Shown here one piece after another: positions 1 through 6,017 of a stretch of 9,224 nucleotides of DNA. Source of the stretch: an uncultured Oscillibacter sp. Its GTDB lineage: Bacteria; Bacillota; Clostridia; Oscillospirales; Oscillospiraceae. The stretch is taken from positions 1-9,224 of the forward strand of contig CAJTJA010000080.1 of NCBI GenBank assembly GCA_910576845.1, written 5' to 3'. Both the position numbers and the translations under genes were made by a program. The notes below the pieces were generated by a model. The model saw only the letters and a list, made by a program, of their open reading frames with translations. It did not search any database and was not told the origin of the DNA. Every line of letters starts with the position of its first letter. The stretch's first letter is position 1.

Positions 1-958
1 AGCGGCCGGAGCAGATGCGCATGAAGGCCAGCCGGTCCCGGTGGGCCTTGTTCATATTGGCCTGAATCTTGAAGACGAAGGCGGAGAAATCCGGGGAGAA
101 CGCGTCGATCTCCTCCTCTCCCGCCACGCGGCTCAGGGGAGCGGGGGTCATGCGGAGGAAAGCTTTTAAAAAGGGCTCCACGCCGAAGTTCGTCAGGGCG
201 GACCCGAAGAAAACGGGGGACAGCGTCCCGGCCCGGACGGCCTCCAGGTCCAGCTCCCGGCCCGCGCCCAGCAGCTCCACCTCCTCCTGGAGCTGCCGCA
301 GGCGGCTCTCGCCAATCAGCTCCCCGGCGGCGGGGTCCTCCAGGTCCGCCTCGGTGGCCAGAGCCTTTTTGCCATGGCCCTCGCCGGAGAAGAAGAGGAT
401 GCGGCCCTCCTCCCGGTCGTAGACCCCCTGGAACTCCCGCCCGGAGCCGATGGGCCAGTTGACGGGGCAGGTGTCGATGCCCAGCTCCGCCTCCACCTCT
501 CCGCAGAGCTCCAGCGGGTCCCGGCTCTCCCGGTCCATTTTGTTGATGAAGGTGAAGATGGGGATGTGCCGCAGGGCGCAGACCCGGAAAAGCTTGCGGG
601 TCTGGGGCTCCACGCCCTTGGCGGCGTCGATGACCATGACGGCGGAGTCCGCCGCCATGAGAGTGCGGTAGGTGTCCTCGGAGAAATCCTGGTGGCCCGG
701 GGTGTCCAGAATATTGATGCAGTAGCCGTCGTGCTGGAACTGCATGACGGAGGAGGTGACGGAGATGCCCCGCTGCTTTTCGATTTCCATCCAGTCGGAG
801 GTGGCGGCCCGGGCCCGCTTGCCCTTGACCTCGCCGGCCTGGGCGATGGCCCCGCCGTAGAGCAGGAGCTTTTCCGTCAGGGTGGTTTTGCCCGCGTCGG
901 GGTGGGAGATGATGGCGAAGGTTCGCCTCCTGGCAATTTCGTCTTTGAAAGCGGCCAT
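1..958 (-). CDS. prfC: Peptide chain release factor 3, N-terminal part (cut by window edge)
   Basis: RF3 is a cytoplasmic translational GTPase that uses GTP to remove RF1/RF2 from the ribosome after peptide release. Only the first 319 codons are present; the C-terminus lies beyond base 1. All GTPase motifs are readable: the P-loop HPDAGKTT at residues 19-26, the switch II motif DTPGH at 85-89 and NKMD at 139-142. The stretch SDWMEIEKQRGISVTSS (about 54-70) is the RF3 form of the switch I region. The later FVFKIQANMNKAHRDR segment, from the beta-barrel domain after the GTPase, separates RF3 from EF-G. The ATG is preceded by AGGAGG (966-971 on the plus strand) with 7 bases of spacing. It has its own promoter, and the next gene upstream on the same strand ends 154 bases away, so it is probably transcribed alone or with genes beyond the window. 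Identification is from motifs and remembered family sequence. Confidence 0.96.
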   Translation of the reverse strand, partial: MAAFKDEIARRRTFAIISHPDAGKTTLTEKLLLYGGAIAQAGEVKGKRARAATSDWMEIEKQRGISVTSSVMQFQHDGYCINILDTPGHQDFSEDTYRTLMAADSAVMVIDAAKGVEPQTRKLFRVCALRHIPIFTFINKMDRESRDPLELCGEVEAELGIDTCPVNWPIGSGREFQGVYDREEGRILFFSGEGHGKKALATEADLEDPAAGELIGESRLRQLQEEVELLGAGRELDLEAVRAGTLSPVFFGSALTNFGVEPFLKAFLRMTPAPLSRVAGEEEIDAFSPDFSAFVFKIQANMNKAHRDRLAFMRICSGR

Positions 959-1006
959 AAAACAGCCTCCTGTGGTTGTGATGATGGGATTTTCCATGAA
1001 TTAAAC

Positions 1007-1035
1007 AATATAGCATAAATTTTGAAGGTTTGCAA
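1007..1035 (-). promoter_or_regulatory. Promoter of prfC
   Basis: On the minus strand TTGCAA (1030-1035) is followed after exactly 17 bases by TATATT (1007-1012), a good sigma-A pair. The predicted transcript would start near base 1000 and carry a leader of about 40 bases containing the AGGAGG of prfC. Confidence 0.75.
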
Positions 1036-1057
1036 GGCTTCCGGCAGGGAGGGGGCC

Positions 1058-1101
1058 CCGCCGTGAACGGCGGTTTCCCTGTGATCCGGCCGGAGCGCCG
1101 G
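1058..1101. repeat. Two adjacent GC-rich hairpins between prfC and the upstream gene
   Basis: CCGCCG-TGAA-CGGCGG (1058-1073) and CCGGC-CGGAGC-GCCGG (1086-1101) are perfect inverted repeats lying just after the end of the upstream minus-strand gene. Neither has a T-tract on the minus strand, so they are not classical intrinsic terminators. They could still protect a 3' end or act with Rho. Confidence 0.5.
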
Positions 1102-1112
1102 TGTGCCGCTTT

Positions 1113-1700
1113 TCAAACGGTCTCTAAATATGCCGTAAAAAGAAGGACGGCCTCCGTCAGGTTATACATGGAAATCACCACGGATATGACGAGCGTCAAA
1201 ATAAATATGATTTTCCACAGTGTGGAGGATTCCTGCTGGCATAAGCAGTGTTTGTCTTTGTGAAGACGGTAATAGCTGTGATGATGGATAAAGTCCGTCA
1301 CAGTTTTATGCTCCCCCGAAATGAGTGTGCGCCTGCCGGCCTTGTGATGAATGAACATGACCGGCAGAGTGTGGTATTTTTCGTGGATATATGTTTCTAT
1401 GGAGTACATCTGTTCGGAATCGATCACTTCCAGCAGCTGGTTGCGCTCGAACAGCTGATAGGAGACATACGCCGTCATGATCGACAGAATGGAAATAATA
1501 AGGCGGATGACCGCATTTTTGGCGCTGTCCAGCGCCAGCGTCCATAAAAATGTTTGCGCGACGAAAAGCAGGGAGGGTACGTTCCATAACAGGGCATTGT
1601 GATTGATTCTGCGATCAGACAACACCTGGTACTGTACTTCTAAAAATTCCAATTCGGCGGTTGCCTCTTTACAATTTGTGTTTTCCGCAGCGGCTGACAC
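1113..1700 (-). CDS. Unrecognised three-helix membrane protein with histidine-rich loop
   Basis: Function unknown. The 195-residue product starts at GTG, preceded by AAAGGGGG about 8 bases upstream; no in-frame ATG is better placed. Residues 1-39 look helical and soluble and end in a DRR-x-NH-x-x-LLW motif. Hydrophobic helices follow at about 41-60 and 63-84. A polar segment of about 80 residues comes next, and a third helix spans about 164-181. The polar segment holds ten histidines between 106 and 151 (including HH at 118-119 and HHH at 139-141) plus C152 and C154, which could bind metal. The DRR...LLW..P...AQ.FL pattern resembles, from memory, uncharacterised two-helix membrane proteins in other bacteria; this is weak. 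I counted 254 G+C in the 540 bases 1141-1680 (47%), clearly below neighbouring genes, suggesting transfer or relaxed composition. It has its own promoter and no operon partner. Confidence 0.85.
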   Translation of the reverse strand: MSAAAENTNCKEATAELEFLEVQYQVLSDRRINHNALLWNVPSLLFVAQTFLWTLALDSAKNAVIRLIISILSIMTAYVSYQLFERNQLLEVIDSEQMYSIETYIHEKYHTLPVMFIHHKAGRRTLISGEHKTVTDFIHHHSYYRLHKDKHCLCQQESSTLWKIIFILTLVISVVISMYNLTEAVLLFTAYLETV

Positions 1701-1735
1701 TTGAATGGCCCCCTTTTATCTCTGTTTCCGCACTT

Positions 1736-1764
1736 ATCGTAGGACAAGGCCGGCGGAATGTCAA
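1736..1764 (-). promoter_or_regulatory. Promoter of the membrane protein gene
   Basis: On the minus strand a perfect TTGACA (1759-1764) and TACGAT (1736-1741) are separated by 17 bases. Transcription would start near 1729, about 28 bases before the GTG. This is one of the strongest promoters in the window and argues that the gene is expressed. Confidence 0.8.
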
Positions 1765-1795
1765 TGAATTTTTGCGAAAGCGGGTCTCAGGCGGC

Positions 1796-1825
1796 CATGC
1801 CCCGTTTTGCCAGGGACGGGTCATG
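1796..1825. repeat. Imperfect hairpin in the leader of the carboxypeptidase gene
   Basis: CATG-C-CCCGT and ACGGG-T-CATG can pair around a 10-base loop, with one mismatch. It lies 60 bases before the carboxypeptidase ATG. I could not find a convincing plus-strand promoter between 1765 and 1884, so whether this hairpin is in the leader RNA is unknown. Confidence 0.3.
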
Positions 1826-1884
1826 AATGTCCGCCTTTGCTCATATAGCTCATACAGACAAGCGACATGTAAAGGGGGAGCATT

Positions 1885-3006
1885 ATGAAAAGAGGGATCG
1901 CGCTGCTGTGTGCCGTGCTGCTGCTGACTACCGGCGCCAAGGCTGTGGAGGTGGCCGCGCCTTCGGCGCTGCTGATGGAGAAGGAGACGGGAACCGTTCT
2001 CTTTGCCAAGGACGAGCACAAGAGGCTGGAGCCCGCCAGCGTTACAAAAATTATGACGCTGCTTTTGACCATGGAGGCCATTGACGGCGGCCAGCTGAGT
2101 TACGACACCATGATAACGGCCTCCGCCCATGCCTGCTCCATGGGCGGTTCCCAGATTTGGCTGAAGGAGAATGAGCAGCTCAGCGTCAGCGATATGCTGA
2201 AGGCGGTGTGCGTTGTGTCCGCCAACGACTGCGCCGTGGCACTGGCGGAGAGCGTGGCAGGGAGCGAGGATGCCTTTGTGGAGCGGATGAACCGGCGGGC
2301 GGCGGAGCTGGGGATGAAGGACACCACCTTTAAAAATGCCACGGGTCTCCCCGAAGAGGGCCACGTTACCTCCGCCTACGACATTGCCCTGATGAGCCGG
2401 GAGCTGATTCTGCATCACCCGGATATCCGGCAGTATACCACGATTTGGATGGACACCCTGCGGAACGGGGAATCCCAGCTGGTGAACACCAACCGCCTGG
2501 TACGGTTCTACGAGGGAGCCACGGGCCTGAAAACCGGCTCTACCGACAGCGCCCTATACTGCCTCTCCGCCACCGCGGAGCGGGACGGCATGGAGCTGAT
2601 TGCCGTTATCATGAAGGGGGCGACATCTCCTCAGCGCTTTGAGGACGCGCAGTCCCTGCTCAGTTACGGCTTCGCCAATTATGCGCTGCGAAAGATCGTC
2701 CCCGAGATGGCGCTGCCTCCGATTCCGGTGGAGCTGGGGGCGCAGGCCACGGTTCAGCCGGTGCTGGGAGAGGGAGGCACGCTGCTGGTGGAAAAGGAAA
2801 AGGCGGGAAACCTGGAGCAGACGGTCAGGCTGGAAGAGAGCGCCGCCGCCCCTGTGGCGCTGGGGGACCGGCTGGGAACGCTGACGGTTTCGTTCGGAGG
2901 GGAGATTGTGACGGAAATTCCGCTGCTGGCGGGAGAAGAGGTGCCCAGGGTGACATACGGACAGATGCTGCTGCGCCTGCTGCGGACGGCCTGCCTGGCG
3001 GAGTGA
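1885..3006 (+). CDS. Secreted D-alanyl-D-alanine carboxypeptidase (DacF-type, peptidase S11)
   Basis: A low-molecular-weight penicillin-binding protein that trims the terminal D-Ala of peptidoglycan pentapeptides on the outer face of the membrane. The 373-residue product has a signal peptide (residues 1 to about 20, ending TGAKA). The active-site triad is complete: S52-VT-K55 (nucleophile serine and general-base lysine), S112-A-N114 and K216-T-G218. A PBP5-type C-terminal beta domain occupies roughly 255-350. The final residues (YGQMLLRLLRTACLAE) could form an amphipathic membrane anchor, as in this family. Length is close to Bacillus DacF (about 390, from memory). The ATG has AAGGGGG with about 6 bases of spacing. 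In many Firmicutes dacF precedes spoIIA genes; here it is followed by an unrelated P-loop gene, so a sporulation role cannot be inferred from context. No symbol is given because DacA, DacB and DacF types are hard to separate by eye. Confidence 0.95.
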   Translation: MKRGIALLCAVLLLTTGAKAVEVAAPSALLMEKETGTVLFAKDEHKRLEPASVTKIMTLLLTMEAIDGGQLSYDTMITASAHACSMGGSQIWLKENEQLSVSDMLKAVCVVSANDCAVALAESVAGSEDAFVERMNRRAAELGMKDTTFKNATGLPEEGHVTSAYDIALMSRELILHHPDIRQYTTIWMDTLRNGESQLVNTNRLVRFYEGATGLKTGSTDSALYCLSATAERDGMELIAVIMKGATSPQRFEDAQSLLSYGFANYALRKIVPEMALPPIPVELGAQATVQPVLGEGGTLLVEKEKAGNLEQTVRLEESAAAPVALGDRLGTLTVSFGGEIVTEIPLLAGEEVPRVTYGQMLLRLLRTACLAE

Positions 3007-3043
3007 GCGCAAAACGCGGGGCCGCGCCGGCGGGAGGGAGAGG

Positions 3044-3081
3044 CATGGAGGGGGACCCGGGAAGGGGGTCCCCGCTCCATG
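3044..3081. repeat. Long GC-rich hairpin after the carboxypeptidase gene
   Basis: CATGGAG-GGGGACCC pairs with GGGTCCCC-G-CTCCATG: 15 base pairs, one bulged G (3074) and a 7-base loop GGGAAGG. It begins 38 bases after the stop codon. The bases after it (GGAAACC then A6, T4) are not a terminator T-tract. It may be a 3' end stabiliser or a dispersed intergenic repeat. Confidence 0.6.
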
Positions 3082-3115
3082 GAAACCAAAAAATTTTCGG
3101 TCCGCTGAAAGCTTG

Positions 3116-3149
3116 TCACAGAACCGGCGGAGGAAAGCCGATTCTGTGA
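3116..3149 (+). terminator. Possible terminator hairpin of the carboxypeptidase gene
   Basis: TCACAGAA (3116-3123) pairs with TTCTGTGA (3142-3149), and CGGC/GCCG inside it, with one C-A mismatch and an 8-base loop GGAGGAAA. A T-rich run (TTTGCTTTTTT) follows only about 13-21 bases later, which is too far for a textbook terminator, so this call is tentative. It lies just before the promoter of the next gene. Confidence 0.4.
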
Positions 3150-3175
3150 ACAATTGGCAAATTTGCTTTTTTGCA

Positions 3176-3204
3176 TTGTTTTTTCCGGCAGAGTGTGGTA
3201 TCCT
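3176..3204 (+). promoter_or_regulatory. Promoter of the P-loop gene
   Basis: TTGTTT (3176-3181) and TATCCT (3199-3204) are separated by 17 bases, with the extended -10 element TGG directly before the -10 box. The -35 box is weak, and the extended -10 element would compensate. The leader would be about 38 bases and carries AGGAG (3235-3239). Confidence 0.6.
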
Positions 3205-3248
3205 GAAAACAAGGCCAAAGCGATTAAAAATGACAGGAGTGTTTTACT

Positions 3249-3659
3249 ATGGTCAGACTTATTATGGGCATGAAGGGTTCCGGCAAAACCAAACAGCTCA
3301 TCGAATTGATTAACAACGCGGCGAAGGACGAGCCCGGCAATGTGGTTTGCATCGAGGCCAACCGCAACATGACCTACGACATCCACTATCACATCCGCCT
3401 GATCGACGCGCATGAATACAAGCTGAACGGCTACGATCTGCTTCGGGGCTTTATCAGCGGCCTCCATGCGGGCAATTACGATATTTCCCATATGTTTATT
3501 GACAACTTCTGCAAAATCGTCGGCCGGGAAGTGGACGGAGAGACCGAAAACTTCCTGAGCTGGCTGGATGCTTTCGGCGAGCGGAACAACATCAAGTTCA
3601 CCGTTACCATCAGCGCCGACCCCTCCTCGGCTACGGACGGGATGCAGCGGTTCCTGTAA
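3249..3659 (+). CDS. Small P-loop ATP-binding protein of unknown role
   Basis: A 136-residue soluble protein with a Walker A motif GMKGSGKT at residues 7-14 right at the N-terminus and a Walker B-like hydrophobic strand ending in aspartate (HMFIDN, D85). It has no signal peptide, membrane helix or second domain, so the whole protein is a minimal nucleotide-binding fold. It resembles a family of short clostridial proteins often labelled simply ATP-binding or, misleadingly, twitching-motility/PilT-like; I recall the N-terminal pattern but know no demonstrated function. The start is supported by AGGAG 9 bases upstream of ATG. It appears to be a single-gene unit, with a promoter before it and a structured segment and hairpin after it. 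A role in DNA or RNA handling or as a small kinase cannot be chosen from the sequence. Confidence 0.85.
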   Translation: MVRLIMGMKGSGKTKQLIELINNAAKDEPGNVVCIEANRNMTYDIHYHIRLIDAHEYKLNGYDLLRGFISGLHAGNYDISHMFIDNFCKIVGREVDGETENFLSWLDAFGERNNIKFTVTISADPSSATDGMQRFL

Positions 3660-3865
3660 GAGCGCTTGTTCCTTAAGAGCCTGCTCAGCCTGCCGGAAAG
3701 GCGGGCGTTGGATGGCGGGAGGAGAGAACGCCGCGAGAGGCCGTGCCCGCAGGCGCGTTTCGGAGCGCGGAGATCATCCGGGAGGTGCTCCCTTCGTCTT
3801 CGATCCATATAACTTTTTGAGGCTCCCAAAAGCTTGCCGAGACTGGCAAAACACTTTTTGACAGC
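3660..3865 (+). other. GC-rich foldable segment without a gene; possible structured RNA or long 3' UTR
   Basis: No credible coding frame is present. Several helices can be drawn: GCCTGCC-GGAAA-GGCGGGC (3688-3706), GGGAG-GTG-CTCCC (3780-3792), GGATG (3710-3714) with CATCC (3775-3779), and a long-range closing helix GAGCCT (3677-3682) with AGGCTC (3820-3825), possibly extended by GCTT/AAGC. At the end are two mutually exclusive hairpins: TTGCC/GGCAA (3834-3849) and CTGGCAAAA/TTTTGACAG (3843-3864). I see no convincing promoter directly before it, so it would be made as the 3' part of the P-loop mRNA or processed from it. I could not match it to a known RNA family by eye; the nested layout with a closing stem is loosely reminiscent of 6S RNA, but that is only a suggestion. 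Confidence 0.35.
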
Positions 3866-3868
3866 CGG

Positions 3869-3899
3869 AAGGCCCCGCTTCTGCGTGAAGCGGGGCCTT
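3869..3899. terminator. Likely bidirectional terminator between convergent transcripts
   Basis: AAGGCCCCGCTTC and GAAGCGGGGCCTT form a perfect 13-bp stem with the 5-base loop TGCGT. It sits 21 bases beyond the stop of the convergent SLH gene and after the P-loop gene and its trailing segment. The T-tract is short on both strands, so termination strength is uncertain, but the position between converging genes supports the role. Confidence 0.65.
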
Positions 3900-3919
3900 G
3901 ATCGTTAAGGGATTCTTTA

Positions 3920-5407
3920 TTAGGGCATGGCTTCCAGAACTTCCGGAAGGGCGCTGTTCAAATCGGAGAGGCAGATATGGCCGCCGCCGAAGAGCCGGGC
4001 CAGGCGGGTGCGCTCCTGAATGGATTGGCCGTTGAGATACCAGACGCCGGCGCCGCGGGTCCGGGTCAGATAGGCGCAGGCATAGCGGCTGGAATAGTGA
4101 TTTTCCGCTCCCTGTTCCTTCATGAGGGAGAGAAGCGTCTCTCCGCTGACAGGAACGGAGGCTTTGCCGTTCCACTCGGAGCCCGCAGAGGTGAGCAGCA
4201 GCGTCAGCTTGCCGGCGTCTACCGCGCCCCGGAGACGGTTCAGCGCGTAGTAGACCCGCTCCAGGGGCTCCAGAGGCGCGGCGGTGGATTCTCCGATGGT
4301 CTCTGCCTGGGGGGAGATCCTCAGAACCAGCCGGTCCGCCAGCTCGCCCAGGGCGGCATAATCATAACCAAAAGCAGCGCCCTTCCAGGCCGGGGCCTCG
4401 GCTCCGATATACAGAAGCTTTTGGCCCAGCTTTTCCCGCAGGAGCTGGGCGGCGGCGGTCAGTTCATTGCGCTGGGCGTCGGTGGTGAGGCCGGAGATGT
4501 CCAGGAAAAGACCGCTGTAGCTGCCTGCCTGCACGGCCTGGAGGAGGACCTCCGCCAGCTCCGCCGCGTTGTTCTCCCGCAGATGGTAGGGTCCGCCGGA
4601 AACATAGAGCAGCGGCTTGGCCCCGGCGGAAGAGGCGGCGGCGCGAATGGCGGCGGCTTCCTCCTCCTCCATCAAAGAGGCGAGCTGGGGAGCGCCGTTG
4701 TAGACCAGCTTGAACGCGGCGACGCCCACGGCTTCGTAACCGCTCAGCTCCGGCAGGCCCTCCGCGGCGGTGGCAAGGCCGAGGCGGCCGGCGGTTCCGT
4801 TGAGCTTATCGTAAAGCCGCATGAAGATGGCGGCGGCCTGCTCTCTGGAAACATGGCCCTCCGGAGAAAAGGTAGTGGCGGAAGTGCCGTCCATCAGCCC
4901 CAGGCCGTAGGCCATGACAATATAACCGTTGTTGGAACGGACGTCCTGAAAGGGCAGGGACATGTCCTGAATGAGCCCGGCAATGCTGCCGTAGCCCAGG
5001 GCCCGGATGAGCATGGCGGCCGCCTCGCTGCGGGTGATGAGGGCGTCCGGGCGGAACCCGCCGTCCTGGCTGGTGATGGCGCCCTGATGGTAGGCGGTCT
5101 CTATGGCGCCGGCATACCATGCGCTCTCCGGCACGTCCTCATAAACAGCCCGGGCGGGGGATGTCGGCTTCCAGCCAAAGAAGCGGCAGAGCACCGTCGT
5201 GAATTCAGCCCGGGACATCTCCTTCCCGACGCCGAAGCTGCCGTTGGACTCGGGATAGAAATATTTCAGGGAAATGCAGCGCTCGATATCCTCCTTCGCC
5301 CAGAAGTTATCCGGAACGTCGGAAAGAGCGGCGGCAGGAACGGAGACCATGCCCGTCAGGAGGACGCACAGCACGAGGCAGGCGAGGGCCTGTTGCAATC
5401 GTTTCAT
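3920..5407 (-). CDS. Secreted SLH-domain protein with a degenerate GH18-like domain
   Basis: A 495-residue exported surface protein. A signal peptide (1-27, ending VPAAA) is followed by three S-layer homology domains at about 28-80, 88-140 and 152-203. These anchor proteins non-covalently to pyruvylated secondary cell-wall polymers. Residues from about 222 to the end resemble the GH18 barrel of spore and cell-wall N-acetylglucosaminidases (SleL/YaaH type): the strand YSGLFLDISGL (297-307) lines up with the catalytic strand YDGVNIDFENV, and LVLRISPQ...APLEPLERVYYAL...KLTLLLTSAGSEW with the following barrel strands. The first catalytic-motif aspartate is S298, D303 is kept, and the proton-donor glutamate is S305. 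The domain is therefore probably non-catalytic, perhaps glycan-binding. Start: ATG with AAGGAG 9 bases upstream. Single-gene unit with a strong promoter. The SLH assignment is firm; the GH18 relation is from remembered patterns. Confidence 0.9.
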   Translation of the reverse strand: MKRLQQALACLVLCVLLTGMVSVPAAALSDVPDNFWAKEDIERCISLKYFYPESNGSFGVGKEMSRAEFTTVLCRFFGWKPTSPARAVYEDVPESAWYAGAIETAYHQGAITSQDGGFRPDALITRSEAAAMLIRALGYGSIAGLIQDMSLPFQDVRSNNGYIVMAYGLGLMDGTSATTFSPEGHVSREQAAAIFMRLYDKLNGTAGRLGLATAAEGLPELSGYEAVGVAAFKLVYNGAPQLASLMEEEEAAAIRAAASSAGAKPLLYVSGGPYHLRENNAAELAEVLLQAVQAGSYSGLFLDISGLTTDAQRNELTAAAQLLREKLGQKLLYIGAEAPAWKGAAFGYDYAALGELADRLVLRISPQAETIGESTAAPLEPLERVYYALNRLRGAVDAGKLTLLLTSAGSEWNGKASVPVSGETLLSLMKEQGAENHYSSRYACAYLTRTRGAGVWYLNGQSIQERTRLARLFGGGHICLSDLNSALPEVLEAMP

Positions 5408-5442
5408 TTTGTTCAGCTCCTTGTGGATAATAGGTGATTTCT

Positions 5443-5471
5443 ATTTTAGCAGATTTTTCCCCGCTCGTCAA
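5443..5471 (-). promoter_or_regulatory. Promoter of the SLH protein gene
   Basis: On the minus strand TTGACG (5466-5471), a 17-base spacer and TAAAAT (5443-5448) with an extended TGC before the -10 box: close to consensus. Transcription would start near 5436, giving a leader of about 28 bases. It is back to back with the MerR promoter 60 bases to the right. Confidence 0.85.
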
Positions 5472-5530
5472 ACGGAAGGCCGTCGAGAGCCATATGCCCG
5501 GAGAAGCCGCCGGACTGTTTAAAAAAGTCC

Positions 5531-5561
5531 TTGACTTGGAGTCCGCTCCAGATATTATGAT
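5531..5561 (+). promoter_or_regulatory. MerR-type promoter with operator, upstream of the AdhR-like gene
   Basis: TTGACT (5531-5536) and TATGAT (5556-5561) are good boxes but are 19 bases apart, the overlong spacer that MerR activators correct by twisting DNA. Inside the spacer is the inverted repeat TGGAG-TCCG-CTCCA (5537-5550). Half-sites around a 4-base centre match the layout known for AdhR sites (from memory CTTAAAG-N4-CTTTAAG). Together with the regulator gene starting 52 bases downstream, this indicates autoregulation. Box and repeat positions are seen directly; the binding partner is inferred. Confidence 0.8.
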
Positions 5562-5576
5562 GAGGGAAAAAGAGCG

Positions 5577-5594
5577 GGCCGCCGCAGAGCGGCC
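5577..5594 (+). other. Leader hairpin of the MerR gene
   Basis: GGCCGC-CGCAGA-GCGGCC is a perfect 6-bp hairpin between the predicted transcription start (near 5568) and the Shine-Dalgarno AAGGAGG (5601-5607). It does not cover the ribosome binding site. It may only stabilise the 5' end. Confidence 0.4.
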
Positions 5595-5613
5595 TGAGGC
5601 AAGGAGGCAGGGT

Positions 5614-5994
5614 ATGACCATTACGGAAGCGGGCAGGAAATACGGACTCTCCGCCGATACGCTGCGGTATTACGAGCGTATCGGGCTGATTCCGCCGGTG
5701 CCCCGGAACAAAAGCGGCATCCGGGATTACGATGAGGTTTCCCTCGGCTGGGTGGAGCTGATGAAATGTATGCGGTCCGCCGGCGTGGGAATCGAGGCGC
5801 TGATTGAGTACAGCCGCCTCTTTCAGCAGGGAGAGGAGACATTGGAGGCCCGGAAGGCGCTCCTGGTGGAGCAGCGGCGGCAGCTCTTGGAGCGGATGGA
5901 GGATATGCGGCAGTCCCTGGAGCGGCTGGACCAGAAGATTGAAAATTACGAACAGGGCCTGGCCCGCAGGGAGCGGGAGCTCCGGGGCGGCTGA
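5614..5994 (+). CDS. MerR-family regulator, AdhR-like (aldehyde/electrophile-sensing type)
   Basis: A 126-residue transcription activator. A winged helix-turn-helix occupies residues 1 to about 70, with the family signature TLRYYERIGLIPPVPR (16-31) and the SGIRDYDE wing. A long coiled coil for dimerisation runs from about 78 to 118. The segment WVELMKCMRSAGVGIEALIEY matches Bacillus AdhR closely as I remember it, including the single cysteine at exactly position 52. In AdhR that cysteine reacts with formaldehyde or methylglyoxal, so a thiol-based electrophile sensor is the best inference. The start is the ATG with AAGGAGG 6 bases upstream. A longer in-frame extension to 5434 is rejected because it would run through the promoter. 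No aldehyde dehydrogenase or reductase gene lies beside it; downstream is a convergent MFS gene 23 bases away with no terminator between. Likely self-activated through the preceding 19-bp-spacer promoter. Confidence 0.92.
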   Translation: MTITEAGRKYGLSADTLRYYERIGLIPPVPRNKSGIRDYDEVSLGWVELMKCMRSAGVGIEALIEYSRLFQQGEETLEARKALLVEQRRQLLERMEDMRQSLERLDQKIENYEQGLARRERELRGG

Positions 5995-6017
5995 GGGGAA
6001 GCGGATGCCCGTTTTCG

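Noticed and set aside
374..1018. 214-residue plus-strand frame opposite prfC
   Set aside because: Antisense of RF3; composition shows no protein family features.
3660..3865. Firm assignment as 6S RNA
   Set aside because: Only the general nested-stem layout fits; I could not recognise the conserved bubble sequence and see no dedicated promoter.
3858..3884. Promoter suggested by TTGACA at 3858-3863
   Set aside because: No -10 box lies 16-18 bases downstream; the hexamer is part of a hairpin arm.
3977..5437. 486-residue plus-strand open frame opposite the SLH gene
   Set aside because: It is the antisense of a clear SLH protein, is Gly/Ala/Arg-rich with no domain pattern, and has no ribosome binding site. 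High GC keeps antisense frames open.
5434..5613. 60-residue N-terminal extension of the MerR protein
   Set aside because: It overlaps the SLH promoter and the MerR promoter/operator; the ATG at 5614 has a strong ribosome binding site and the normal family N-terminus.
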